The notes under the pieces were generated by a model that was not told the origin of the DNA, searched no databases, and was given only the letters and a program-made list of their open reading frames with translations. From an uncultured Selenomonadales bacterium (GTDB taxonomy: Bacteria > Bacillota > Negativicutes > Acidaminococcales > Acidaminococcaceae), in contig ONAN01000004.1 in the NCBI GenBank assembly GCA_900315805.1, positions 62,001 through 126,000 on the forward strand: a stretch of DNA of 64,000 nucleotides. The letters are read 5' to 3'. A program made the position numbers and the translations under genes. Shown here one piece after another: positions 8,536 to 19,116 of this stretch. Every line of letters starts with the position of its first letter. Within the stretch, counting starts at the first letter, position 1.

Positions 8536-9426
8536 ATGGCGGAGCAAAAAAAGAAGTTGGAAGTTACGGAAGACGGGTTGTGCTGGTGTGGCAGCGGCAA
8601 GCCCTATGAAGCATGCCACAAGGCCATTGACGACGAAATCAAGCTGCATCAGCTGGCCGGCGAAGAGGTCCCGACGCGCGACATGATCAAGTCGGCGGCC
8701 CAGATTGAAGGAATCCGCAAGGCCTGCGCCCTGAACACGGCCGTGCTGGACGAAGTGGCAAAGTATATCCGCAAGGGCATGACGACGGAAGAAATCGACC
8801 AGATCGTCTACCAGTTCACGACGAAGCACGGCGGCATCCCGGCACCCCTCCATTTCTGCGGGTTCCCGAAGAGCGTCTGCACGTCCGTCAACGACCAGGT
8901 CTGCCACGGCATTCCGGACAAGCAGGTCGTGCTGCGCAGCGGGGACATCGTCAACGTCGACGTGTCCACCATTGTGGACGGCTACTATGCCGATGCTTCG
9001 CGCATGTTCGAAATCGGTCACGTGGACAAGCGGGCCAAGGACCTGGTGGCCATCACCAAGGAATGCCTGAACCGCGGCGTGGCGGCAGCGCAGCCCTGGG
9101 CCCATCTGGGCGACGTGGGGGCGGCCTGCGAGCAGTTGGCCCACAAGCACCATTACTCCGTCGTCGAGGAATTCGGCGGCCACGGTGTCGGCGTGGAATT
9201 CCACGAAGATCCCTTCGTGGCCCATGTCGGCAAAAAGGGCAAGGGCATGCTCCTGGTGCCCGGCATGATCTTCACCATCGAGCCCATGATCAACGAGGGC
9301 CGCAAGGATGTGTTCATCGATTCGGCCAACGACTGGACGGTCTATACGGAAGACGGCAGCCTGTCGGCCCAGTGGGAACACACGATCCTGATCACGGAAA
9401 AGGGACCGGAAATCCTCACGTACTGA
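8536..9426 (+). CDS. map: Type I methionine aminopeptidase with N-terminal SEC-C zinc motif
   Basis: A 296-residue metallopeptidase that removes initiator methionine from nascent proteins. The catalytic core starts near residue 55 and has the expected metal ligands in VNVDVS and YYADASRMF (two Asp), GGHGVGVEFHE (His), IFTIEPM (Glu) and QWEHTI (Glu). Before it is a short SEC-C zinc motif, Cys16-x-Cys18-x8-Cys27-His28. This MAP-plus-SEC-C layout is known in several Firmicutes and chlamydiae and probably aids ribosome docking. The start is the ATG at 8536 behind AAGAAGGAGT. The gene stands alone, away from the secY-adk-infA cluster where map often resides. Confidence 0.95.
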   Translation: MAEQKKKLEVTEDGLCWCGSGKPYEACHKAIDDEIKLHQLAGEEVPTRDMIKSAAQIEGIRKACALNTAVLDEVAKYIRKGMTTEEIDQIVYQFTTKHGGIPAPLHFCGFPKSVCTSVNDQVCHGIPDKQVVLRSGDIVNVDVSTIVDGYYADASRMFEIGHVDKRAKDLVAITKECLNRGVAAAQPWAHLGDVGAACEQLAHKHHYSVVEEFGGHGVGVEFHEDPFVAHVGKKGKGMLLVPGMIFTIEPMINEGRKDVFIDSANDWTVYTEDGSLSAQWEHTILITEKGPEILTY

Positions 9427-9487
9427 TTGCCCTTGGAATGACACAAATTTCCGGTACGATGCAGGGCAGAAAGGGGTTGCAAACATA

Positions 9488-10096
9488 ATGAAGAAACTAT
9501 TCCTTGTGCTTACGATGCTCCTGACCGTCCTTGGCAGTACGGCGGTGCAGGCTGCGGAAACGACAGCGGCGGCAGCGGCTGCGGCAGCTGTTGCGACAGT
9601 GGATTCCTTGCCGCGGGTTGCCGTGATGATTGTGAACAACGGCAAGACGACCTACGACCAGAACATTACGGACCACGAAGAGGAATTCTTCCGGGAGGCC
9701 CTGCCGGCCGGCCGGTACCAATACATCGACGGGGCGCCGTACATTAAAAAGCTGGAAGAGATGGGAATGAGCGACCTGACCTCGGCGGAACGGTCCGACC
9801 TGATCGATGCCTTTGACGAAGGTACGGTGGACTACATCGTATTTATGGAGATTGAGCCCTTCGAGCGGAAAGAGCGGAAGCATTTCATGACCCATTCGAT
9901 TGAAATGACGACCCAGATTCCTTTCCGCATCATCGATGTGGCACGGAACAAGTACCTGTATAAGGGAAAGTTCACGGAAAAGGGCACGAACAGCACCATG
10001 CTCGGCGGCATCGGCAGCAAAGACGCGGCCCTGCAGGCCATGAACCAGGCGAACAAGAAGATCCGCACCGTGCTGGCGGAGCGGCTGCCGCAGTAA
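9488..10096 (+). CDS. Secreted protein of unknown function with an alanine tract
   Basis: I do not recognise this 202-residue protein. A clear signal peptide (MKKLFLVLTMLLTVLGSTAVQAAE) should be cleaved near residue 23. A low-complexity Ala/Thr stretch follows (about residues 24-36) and then a soluble mixed domain of about 165 residues. That domain begins LPRVAVMIVNNGKTTYDQN, has an acidic helix rich in Glu and ends in a basic amphipathic helix (ANKKIRTVLAERLPQ). No cysteine is present after the signal. The RBS is AAAGGGG. The gene is followed by a 20-bp palindrome and a terminator, so it is monocistronic. Confidence 0.8.
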   Translation: MKKLFLVLTMLLTVLGSTAVQAAETTAAAAAAAAVATVDSLPRVAVMIVNNGKTTYDQNITDHEEEFFREALPAGRYQYIDGAPYIKKLEEMGMSDLTSAERSDLIDAFDEGTVDYIVFMEIEPFERKERKHFMTHSIEMTTQIPFRIIDVARNKYLYKGKFTEKGTNSTMLGGIGSKDAALQAMNQANKKIRTVLAERLPQ

Positions 10097-10137
10097 CCGG
10101 AGCAGAAATAACTGTAATATATGTAACAAAATATTTG

Positions 10138-10157
10138 AAAAATACATATGTATTTTT
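10138..10157. repeat. Perfect 20-bp palindrome AAAAATACATATGTATTTTT
   Basis: It lies 41 bp past the stop of the secreted-protein gene and 17 bp before that gene's terminator. The centre TACATATGTA is related in composition, but not identical, to the TGTATACA palindromes of the symporter promoters. It could be a cruciform, an operator or part of the 3' end of the transcript. Confidence 0.55.
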
Positions 10158-10174
10158 GAGAAAAACGAGCCAGG

Positions 10175-10203
10175 AACCCGGACTGTAAAAAGTCCGGGTT
10201 TTC
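10175..10203 (+). terminator. Rho-independent terminator after the secreted-protein gene
   Basis: 10-bp stem AACCCGGACT / AGTCCGGGTT with a GTAAAA loop and a short T-run (TTTTCGCTTT). Confidence 0.88.
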
Positions 10204-10249
10204 GCTTTCCATGCGGGATTCCGGGGAGTCGTAAACGCTGAACCGGAAG

Positions 10250-10339
10250 TTGTATACAATATTTTTTCGTGTATCCATGTATACATGCTAAAAACGTATT
10301 GTCATCTCCTTTACAGACATTTAAAATAAAGACTGTAAT
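10250..10339 (+). promoter_or_regulatory. Operator pair and promoter of the first AGCS symporter gene
   Basis: Two TGTATACA-centred palindromes, TTGTATACAA (10250-10259) and CATGTATACATG (10276-10287), stand 27 bp apart. A likely promoter follows: TTTACA (10310-10315), 18 bp, TGTAAT (10334-10339). The same core recurs at the next symporter promoter (11947-11962) and at 50027-50034. Palindromes of this type are commonly bound by GntR-family regulators; that link is inference. Confidence 0.6.
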
Positions 10340-10417
10340 TTATTTTTATTTGTCACATGGCAGGGCGGGAACCAACAAGGCGCCTGCCACCGTCATGGCT
10401 TTTGGAGGGTACATACG

Positions 10418-11818
10418 ATGTTCACGGAAATCCTGAATCAGATTGACAGTTATGTCTGGGGCCTGCCCCTGATCGTCCTGTTGCTGGGGACGGGCATTAT
10501 GCTCACGTTCCGCCTGCGCCTGCTGCAGGTGTGGAAACTGCCTAAGGCCCTGGCCCTGATTTTTACGGCCCGCAATGGCGGGGGCGGTGACGTGAACAGC
10601 TTCAAGGCCCTTTGCACGGCCCTGGCCGCCACGGTCGGCACGGGCAACATCGTCGGTGTGGCGACGGCTGTCAAGGCCGGCGGCCCCGGCGCCCTGTTCT
10701 GGATGTGGATTGCGGCCTTCTTCGGCATGGCGACCAAGTACGCCGAATGCCTGCTGGCCGTCCGCTACCGCACGACGGACGCCAACGGCGAAATTTCCGG
10801 CGGCCCCATGCACTACATCGAAGCCGGCCTGGGACCGAAGTTCAAACCCCTGGCCGTGATGTTCGCCGCGTTCGGCGTGGCCACGGCCTGCCTGGGCAGC
10901 GGCACCTTCACGCAGGTGAACGCCATTTCTGAAATCACGAACCTGACCTTCGGTATCGATCCGCTGTACACGTCCCTCTTCCTGGCAGTCCTGACGGGTG
11001 CCATCGTCTGGGGCGGCCTCAAGAGCATCGCCAGCGTGTCCAGCAAGGTCGTGCCGTTCATGGCCGTCGTCTATATCTGCATTACGGCGGGCGTGCTCAT
11101 CGCCTTCCGCGACCAGCTGCCCGCGGCCATCGCCTTGGTCCTCCATGATGCCTTCAATCCGACGGCTGCGGCCGGCGGTTTCCTCGGCGCCACCGTGGCT
11201 GTGGCTATGCGCTCCGGCATCGCCCGCGGCATCTTCTCCAACGAAGCCGGCCTGGGCTCCGCCCCGATTGTGGCGGCAGCCGCCAAGACGAAATGGGCGG
11301 CGGAACAGGGCCTGGTCTCCATGACGGGCACCTTCATCGATACCATCATCATCTGCACCATGACGGGCCTGTGCCTCGTCGTGACCGGGGTCTACACGGG
11401 CCCGACCAACGGTGCCGTCATGACGGCGGGCGCCCTGGGCATGGTCTTCCCGAACACGGCCAAATACCTGCTGTTCGTCGGCCTGACCCTCTTCGCTTTC
11501 TCCACCATCCTGGGCTGGAACTATTACGGCGAACGCTGCATCGAATACCTGCTGGGCACGAAGGCCATCCGTCCGTACCGCATCGTCTTCACGCTCATCA
11601 TCGCATCGGCCAGCTTCCTGAAGCTGGAATCCATCTGGGCACTGGCCGATATTTCCAACGGCCTCATGGCCTTCCCGAACCTGATCGCCCTGGTGCTGCT
11701 GTCCCCGGTCGTCGTCAAGGAAACGAAGATGTACTTCGCCCACCTCGACGCCGTGGAAGAACGGCGCAGGGGCATCGCCTCCGTCCGCGCTGCTGAAAAC
11801 GCCGGCTCCGGGGACTGA
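10418..11818 (+). CDS. Alanine/glycine:cation symporter (AGCS family), copy 1
   Basis: A 466-residue membrane carrier of the AGCS (sodium:alanine symporter) family. It imports alanine or glycine with Na+ or H+. Family landmarks are the N-terminal ILNQIDSYVWGLPLIVLLL helix, TVGTGNIVGVATAVKAGGPG (about residues 70-89), GGPMHYIEAGLG and the signature GIARGIFSNEAGLGSAP (about 267-283). About ten hydrophobic segments are present. The gene has its own promoter with two palindromic operators and a terminator after it. A paralogue starts about 250 bp downstream. Confidence 0.95.
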   Translation: MFTEILNQIDSYVWGLPLIVLLLGTGIMLTFRLRLLQVWKLPKALALIFTARNGGGGDVNSFKALCTALAATVGTGNIVGVATAVKAGGPGALFWMWIAAFFGMATKYAECLLAVRYRTTDANGEISGGPMHYIEAGLGPKFKPLAVMFAAFGVATACLGSGTFTQVNAISEITNLTFGIDPLYTSLFLAVLTGAIVWGGLKSIASVSSKVVPFMAVVYICITAGVLIAFRDQLPAAIALVLHDAFNPTAAAGGFLGATVAVAMRSGIARGIFSNEAGLGSAPIVAAAAKTKWAAEQGLVSMTGTFIDTIIICTMTGLCLVVTGVYTGPTNGAVMTAGALGMVFPNTAKYLLFVGLTLFAFSTILGWNYYGERCIEYLLGTKAIRPYRIVFTLIIASASFLKLESIWALADISNGLMAFPNLIALVLLSPVVVKETKMYFAHLDAVEERRRGIASVRAAENAGSGD

Positions 11819-11888
11819 GCCTGGTGCCGGAGCCGCCCGGGGCGGGCCTTCCGGCACATACAGAAAAACTGAAGAACGACATCCATCA

Positions 11889-11915
11889 GGGACTGCTGCG
11901 GCAGTCCCTTTTGTC
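11889..11915 (+). terminator. Terminator after AGCS copy 1
   Basis: Perfect 9-bp stem AGGGACTGC / GCAGTCCCT with a TGCG loop and TTTTG after the stem. A second GC-rich hairpin without a T-run lies just upstream (about 11823-11857). Confidence 0.8.
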
Positions 11916-11946
11916 TACCTGTAAAACAAAAACGTTTACGATAAAA

Positions 11947-12003
11947 GTATACATGTATACATTGACTAAATGAATTGATTTATGATTTACAAAAGAATAT
12001 AAT
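11947..12003 (+). promoter_or_regulatory. Operator and promoter of the second AGCS symporter gene
   Basis: GTATACATGTATAC (11947-11960) is a perfect 14-bp palindrome, overlapped by ATGTATACAT (11953-11962). The promoter immediately follows: TTGATT (11975-11980), 17 bp, TATAAT (11998-12003). The operator sits just upstream of the -35. Confidence 0.65.
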
Positions 12004-12073
12004 ACAACCATAAAGTTATTGTGAGTTGTAACTTACAATAATCTACAATTCTGTTTTATTAAGAGGGGTGAAA

Positions 12074-13528
12074 ATGATGGACATCAACCAAATCGTAAAT
12101 GACATTGACAGTTTCGTTTGGGGTCCCGTAATGTTGGTACTGCTGGTAGGCACCGGCGTATTCCTGACATTCAAACTGCGGTTCCTGACGTGGCGCAACC
12201 TGCCGTATGCCCTGAAGAAGGTGCTTGGCCGCGAAGCCCGTTCGAAATCGCTCGGCGAAGGGGACGTGTCCCCGTTTTCCGCCCTGATGACGGCCCTGGC
12301 GGCCACCATCGGCACGGGCAACATCGTCGGCGTGGCGACGGCCATGTTCTCCGGCGGTCCCGGCGCCCTGGTCTGGATGTGGATTTCCGCCTGCTTCGGC
12401 CTGACGAGCAAGTTCAGCGAATGCATGCTCGCCATCAAGTACCGGGAAGTCAACGTCGACGGCGAAATGACCGGCGGTCCCATGTACACCATGAAGAACG
12501 GCTTCAAGAACAAGAACGCCGGCAAGATACTGGGTTTCCTGTTCGCCCTCTTCACCGTACTGGCTTCCTTCGGTATCGGCAACCTGACCCAGGCCAACTC
12601 CATTTCTTCCGCCCTGGATCAGACCTTTGAAATTCCCATCATGGTCACCGGCGTGGGCCTGGCTGTCCTGTCCCTGATCATCATTTTAGGCGGCATCAAG
12701 TCCATTTCCCGCGTATCGTCCGTCCTGGTCCCCGGCATGGCCGTCCTCTACGTGGTATGCGGCCTGGCCGGCATCCTCGGCAACGCGTCTGCCATTCCCC
12801 ATGGCCTGTACCAGATTTTCGTCATGGCCTTTGATCCCGAAGCGGTCGGCGGCGGTGTCCTGGGTACCATCACCGTCAGCGTCATGAATTCCATCCGCTA
12901 CGGCGTCGCCCGCGGCTGCTTCTCCAACGAAGCCGGCATGGGTTCCGCGGCCATCACGGCTGCTGCGGCCCACACCGATGACCCTGTCCGTCAGGGCTAC
13001 ATCAACATGACCGGTACCTTTTTCGATACCATCATCGTCTGCTCCATTACGGGCCTGGTCATCGCCTCGTCCGGCGTCCTGGGCGTCACCGATGCCAACG
13101 GCGTGCCCCTGAAAGGCATCGCCCTGACCATCGCGGCGTTTGAACGCTTCATCGGCCCCATGGGCGGCTATGTGGTCACCATCGGCATCATGCTGTTCGC
13201 CTATTCCACCATTCTCGGCTGGGAATATCACGGCGAAAAGGCCTTTGAATACCTGTTTGATTCTCCGAAATACAACATCATCTACCGCGTCGTGTTCTCC
13301 CTGATCGCGTACGTCGGCGCGACGCAGACCCTGGAACTGGTCTGGAACATCGCCGATATCTTCAACGCCCTGATGGCGATCCCGAACCTGATCAGCCTGA
13401 TTGTCCTGTCCGGTGTCGTCAAGAGCGAAGTCCTGCGCTTCGAAGAACACCGCAAAAAGGAAAAGGCGGCCGGCCATACCATCCTTTCCGATGTCTACAC
13501 CGCCGTTTCCCCGACCCACGGTGACTGA
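12074..13528 (+). CDS. Alanine/glycine:cation symporter (AGCS family), copy 2
   Basis: A 484-residue paralogue of the preceding gene. It has ATIGTGNIVGVATAMFSGGPG near residue 76, GGPMYTMKNGF and the signature GVARGCFSNEAGMGSAA. AGAGGGG precedes two adjacent ATG codons (12074 and 12077); either could be the start, and a GTG at 12068 overlaps the ribosome site and is unlikely. The loop before the second helix is longer and more charged than in copy 1 (LGREARSKSLGEGD). It is probably a Na+/alanine or glycine importer under the same regulator as copy 1. Confidence 0.95.
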   Translation: MMDINQIVNDIDSFVWGPVMLVLLVGTGVFLTFKLRFLTWRNLPYALKKVLGREARSKSLGEGDVSPFSALMTALAATIGTGNIVGVATAMFSGGPGALVWMWISACFGLTSKFSECMLAIKYREVNVDGEMTGGPMYTMKNGFKNKNAGKILGFLFALFTVLASFGIGNLTQANSISSALDQTFEIPIMVTGVGLAVLSLIIILGGIKSISRVSSVLVPGMAVLYVVCGLAGILGNASAIPHGLYQIFVMAFDPEAVGGGVLGTITVSVMNSIRYGVARGCFSNEAGMGSAAITAAAAHTDDPVRQGYINMTGTFFDTIIVCSITGLVIASSGVLGVTDANGVPLKGIALTIAAFERFIGPMGGYVVTIGIMLFAYSTILGWEYHGEKAFEYLFDSPKYNIIYRVVFSLIAYVGATQTLELVWNIADIFNALMAIPNLISLIVLSGVVKSEVLRFEEHRKKEKAAGHTILSDVYTAVSPTHGD

Positions 13529-13544
13529 TTCGCCGTAATCCTGT

Positions 13545-13573
13545 GCCCGCCGGTATGCCGGCGGGCATTTTTA
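13545..13573 (+). terminator. Terminator after AGCS copy 2
   Basis: Perfect 9-bp stem GCCCGCCGG / CCGGCGGGC with a TATG loop, followed by ATTTTTA. Confidence 0.9.
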
Positions 13574-13590
13574 TGTTTTCCGGCACAGGG

Positions 13591-13680
13591 ACGGTGTTAA
13601 AAAGTGTGAAATCGGCATGAAAAATGGTGTTAAAAAATGTGCCTTTGCGCTGCAAAACGGTGTTAACGCAAATTTCATAC
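13591..13680 (+). repeat. Three direct repeats at exact 33-bp pitch upstream of pcrA
   Basis: GGTGTTAA occurs at 13593, 13626 and 13659. The first two units share a longer version, AYGGTGTTAAAAARTGTG. The array ends about 60 bp before the pcrA start and overlaps or abuts its promoter region. See findings. Confidence 0.6.
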
Positions 13681-13733
13681 CTCCTGGCCCGTTGATATGA
13701 TAAAATAGTACGTATGTAAACAGGAGGTTTCCC

Positions 13734-16016
13734 ATGGATAGTTTTGCAAGTCTGAACCCGCAGCAAAAAGAAGCGGTAAACCATACAGAAGGCGCCATGC
13801 TCATTTTGGCCGGCGCCGGCAGCGGCAAGACCAAGGTGCTTACGTGCCGCATCGCCCATCTGCTCGACCTGGGCGTCGCGCCCTGGAAGATCCTGGCCAT
13901 CACCTTTACGAACAAGGCGGCCCGGGAGATGCGTACCCGCGTCGATGACATGGCCGGAGCGGCCGCCAAGGACGTGTGGCTTTCGACGTTCCATTCCTTC
14001 TGCGCGCGCATCCTGCGCCGCGAGGTGGAAGTGACAGGCCTGTACCGCCGCAATTTCGCCATTTACGACGCGTCGGACCAGAAGGCGCTCCTCAAGCGTA
14101 TCCTCAAGGACATGAACCTGGACGAGAAGCGCTATCCCGTGCCCTACGTGCAGAATGCCATTTCCAATGCCAAGGATGCGCTCCAGGATGCCGCCGCTTT
14201 CGGTAAGATGGTGACGGACCTGCACGGCCAGAAAATATACGAAATTTACAAGGAATACGAGAAGCGCCTCCGGGCCAACAACGCCATGGACTTCGACGAC
14301 CTGCTCATGGTCGCCGTGGAAATGCTGCAGCAGTTCCCGGATGTGCGCAAAAAGTACCAGGACCAGTTCTCGTACATCATGATTGACGAATACCAGGACA
14401 CGAACCGTACGCAGTACCTGCTCACGCGGCTGCTGGCGGGGGAGCGGGGCAACCTGTGCGTCGTCGGCGACGCCGACCAGAGCATTTACGGCTGGCGCGG
14501 CGCCGATATCCGCAACATCCTCGATTTCGAGAAGGATTACCCCGACGCGATGGTGCTGAAACTGGAACAGAACTACCGTTCCACGGGCACGATCCTGGCG
14601 GCGGCCAACGCGGTCATCGTCAACAACACGGAGCGTAAGCCCAATAACCTGTGGACGCAGAATCCCGCAGGGAAGCAGATCGTCTATTACCAGGCGCAGG
14701 ACGAACGCGACGAGGCGCGCTTCGTCGTGGAACAGGCCCAGGGCCTGCTGCGGCAGGGGCTGCACTACGGCGACATGGCCGTGCTGTACCGCCTCAACAC
14801 CCAGTCCCGCGTCTTCGAAGAAATCCTGAACAAGAGCGGCATCGCCTACACCATGGTCGGCGGCGTCAAATTCTACGACCGCCGCGAAATCCGCGATGCC
14901 ATGGCCTACCTGAAGGTGCTCTACAACCCGTACGACACGATGAGCCTGCAGCGCGTCATCAACGTGCCGAAACGGGGCATCGGCGCCACCACCCTGGCCA
15001 AGCTGAATGATTACGCGGCGGCGCAGAACGCCAGCCTTTTCGAAATCGTGACGAACGCGGCCCAGGTGCCGGGTATTTCGGCCCGGACGGCGGCGAAACT
15101 GGAACAGTTCAGCACGCTGCTCTTTGAGCTGATGGGCGAAGTGGACCAGGTGCCCATCGAGGACCTGATCTTCGACGTCATCCACAAGACGGGCTATATC
15201 GACGAGCTGCTGGCCGAGCGCACGCCGGAGGCGGAAAGCCGGGCGGCGAACCTGGAAGAGCTCCAGTCCGTGGCCAAGGACTTCGTGTACGAAGAAGGCG
15301 AGGAAAAGACCCTGGCCTCCTTCCTGGAACACGTCGCCCTCGTGTCGGACATCGACGACGCGGACATCGACGAGAACCGCATCACCCTCATGACGCTCCA
15401 TTCGGCCAAGGGCCTCGAATTCCCCGTCGTGTTCCTCGTGGGCATGGAAGAGGGCCTGTTCCCCCATTCCCGCAGCCTGGCGGACGAACACGAGCTGGAA
15501 GAGGAACGGCGCCTGTGCTACGTGGGCATCACGCGGGCGAAAAAATACCTGTTCCTGAGCAGCGCCGCCCAGCGCACGCTCTACGGGAACACGCAGGAGA
15601 ACCTGGAATCCCGGTTCCTGGCGGAAATCCCGGCCCGTCTGGTCCATACGTACGAGCGGCCGGACGGCGATTCCTACGGGTACGGCGACAATTACCGGAA
15701 CATGTACGGACTGCGCAGCCGCGGCGGGGCGGGCCGGGAAGACCGGGTGTCCCGTTCCTTCAGCGACCGCTTCCGGGAAGAAAGCAAAAAGACGCAGGGC
15801 CTGTTCAGCAAAATCCATACGGATTATGTGCCGCCCCGTGCCGACGGGACCGGCGATACGTTCAAGGCCGGCGACCGGGTCCTGCATAAGAAATTCGGCG
15901 AAGGCACCGTGGTCAGCGTCAAGCAGACCGCCGACGGGCAGGAAGTCAAAGTGGCTTTTGCGGGCGGCGGTATCCGGAGCCTTCTTACGAAATATGCCGT
16001 TTTGAAGAAGCTTTGA
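13734..16016 (+). CDS. pcrA: ATP-dependent DNA helicase PcrA (UvrD/Rep family, superfamily 1)
   Basis: A 760-residue 3'-5' helicase for repair, plasmid replication and removal of stalled RNA polymerase or RecA. Motif I is AGAGSGKT (about 26-33), Ia is ITFTNKAAREMR, II is IMIDEYQDTN, III is VGDADQSIYGWRGAD, IV is LEQNYRSTG, V is ITLMTLHSAKGLEF and VI is CYVGITRAKK. A C-terminal Tudor-like domain (KAGDRVLHKKFGEG, about 702-715) is the region that contacts RNA polymerase in PcrA. ligA follows 15 bp later, the conserved pcrA-ligA pair of Firmicutes. Confidence 0.97.
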   Translation: MDSFASLNPQQKEAVNHTEGAMLILAGAGSGKTKVLTCRIAHLLDLGVAPWKILAITFTNKAAREMRTRVDDMAGAAAKDVWLSTFHSFCARILRREVEVTGLYRRNFAIYDASDQKALLKRILKDMNLDEKRYPVPYVQNAISNAKDALQDAAAFGKMVTDLHGQKIYEIYKEYEKRLRANNAMDFDDLLMVAVEMLQQFPDVRKKYQDQFSYIMIDEYQDTNRTQYLLTRLLAGERGNLCVVGDADQSIYGWRGADIRNILDFEKDYPDAMVLKLEQNYRSTGTILAAANAVIVNNTERKPNNLWTQNPAGKQIVYYQAQDERDEARFVVEQAQGLLRQGLHYGDMAVLYRLNTQSRVFEEILNKSGIAYTMVGGVKFYDRREIRDAMAYLKVLYNPYDTMSLQRVINVPKRGIGATTLAKLNDYAAAQNASLFEIVTNAAQVPGISARTAAKLEQFSTLLFELMGEVDQVPIEDLIFDVIHKTGYIDELLAERTPEAESRAANLEELQSVAKDFVYEEGEEKTLASFLEHVALVSDIDDADIDENRITLMTLHSAKGLEFPVVFLVGMEEGLFPHSRSLADEHELEEERRLCYVGITRAKKYLFLSSAAQRTLYGNTQENLESRFLAEIPARLVHTYERPDGDSYGYGDNYRNMYGLRSRGGAGREDRVSRSFSDRFREESKKTQGLFSKIHTDYVPPRADGTGDTFKAGDRVLHKKFGEGTVVSVKQTADGQEVKVAFAGGGIRSLLTKYAVLKKL

Positions 16017-18194
<2,178 letters not shown>

Positions 18195-18217
18195 AGGTAC
18201 TAAGGAAGGAGCAGATC

Positions 18218-18712
18218 ATGAAATTACGCCGTTGGCCCGTTCTGCTGGCCGTCTTCTTCGTGTTGGCGGTCCTGACGGGCTGTTCCCTCTTACAGGCCGT
18301 GCAGGATCCCTTCGCGGGAAAATGGATCGGCATCGTGAAGGTGCCCCTCATGGGACGGTCCGTCGTGCAGGCGGATATCCGGCCCGTGGAAGGGGAGAAG
18401 GGACGCTACCATGTGGACATGGCGGCGGAACAGTATGTCCCGTCGGAAGCGGACCCGAACGTGTACCTGTGGCAGCGCGGCGCCGCGCTCAAGTTCACGG
18501 GAAATCTGGATGGCGACGAGCTGAACCTGAATTCCATGGTGAAGGTCACCTTCGTGGCCGGCAAAGTGACGGGCACAATCCGTCTGAAGGACGGGACGGT
18601 GCTGCACCAGGATACGGGCAAAGAAAAGGAAGGCCTGAAACAGGAAATGGCGGAGGACATCCGCAAGGAACATCCCGGCGCGGTTTTCCGGGACGCTCCG
18701 CCAGCACCGTAA
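18218..18712 (+). CDS. Putative lipoprotein of unknown function
   Basis: A 164-residue protein starting at an ATG behind AAGGAAGGAG, 24 bp after ligA. It has a lipoprotein signal peptide with lipobox LTGC (Cys22). The mature part begins AVQDPFAGKWIGIVKVPLMG and is rich in beta-forming segments with a central LKFTGNLDGDELNLNS stretch. This looks like a small beta-barrel or lipocalin-like solute-binding fold, but I cannot assign a family. The C-terminus is charged and ends in Pro/Ala. Co-transcription with pcrA-ligA is likely. Confidence 0.8.
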   Translation: MKLRRWPVLLAVFFVLAVLTGCSLLQAVQDPFAGKWIGIVKVPLMGRSVVQADIRPVEGEKGRYHVDMAAEQYVPSEADPNVYLWQRGAALKFTGNLDGDELNLNSMVKVTFVAGKVTGTIRLKDGTVLHQDTGKEKEGLKQEMAEDIRKEHPGAVFRDAPPAP

Positions 18713-18812
18713 GGGCGTCGGGACAATGTTTGGTAGTCCTTGCCTTTTGTGTTATAATATAGGGTGTTATTTTGGGCGCTGTGCCCGCCAATGATTTTAC
18801 AGGGGTGAAAAC

Positions 18813-19100
18813 ATGAAAGTAACGGAAAAAGATGTACGCTACATTGCCGAACTCTCCCGCCTGGAAATTTCCGAAGAGGAAATGCCCATGTTCACGGAAC
18901 AGTTCAACCAGATCCTGGAATATGCGGATATTCTGGAAAAGGTCGATACGACCGGTATCGAACCCACCTTCAGTATCCTTCCGCTTTACAATGTGATGCG
19001 CGAAGACGAAGTGAAACCGGGTGTCAGCCACGAAGAGGCCATGAAGAATGCGCCGGCCGTGCATAACGACGGATTCAAAGTTCCGCGCGTAATTGAATAA
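18813..19100 (+). CDS. gatC: Asp/Glu-tRNA amidotransferase subunit C
   Basis: A 95-residue subunit that bridges GatA and GatB in the tRNA-dependent amidotransferase. The opening [21 protein letters not shown] and the ending [19 protein letters not shown] are family hallmarks. The RBS is AGGGG. A TATAAT hexamer at 18752-18757 is a likely -10, so gatCAB starts its own transcript. The enzyme converts Glu-tRNA(Gln) to Gln-tRNA(Gln) and, where needed, Asp-tRNA(Asn). A tRNA-Gln gene is present at 49.7 kb. Confidence 0.96.
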   Translation: MKVTEKDVRYIAELSRLEISEEEMPMFTEQFNQILEYADILEKVDTTGIEPTFSILPLYNVMREDEVKPGVSHEEAMKNAPAVHNDGFKVPRVIE

Positions 19101-19116
19101 GAAGGGAGATACGACG

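Noticed and set aside
13591-13690. CRISPR-like array
   Set aside because: Only three short repeats, the longest shared part is about 18 bp, there is no cas gene and the third unit is truncated.
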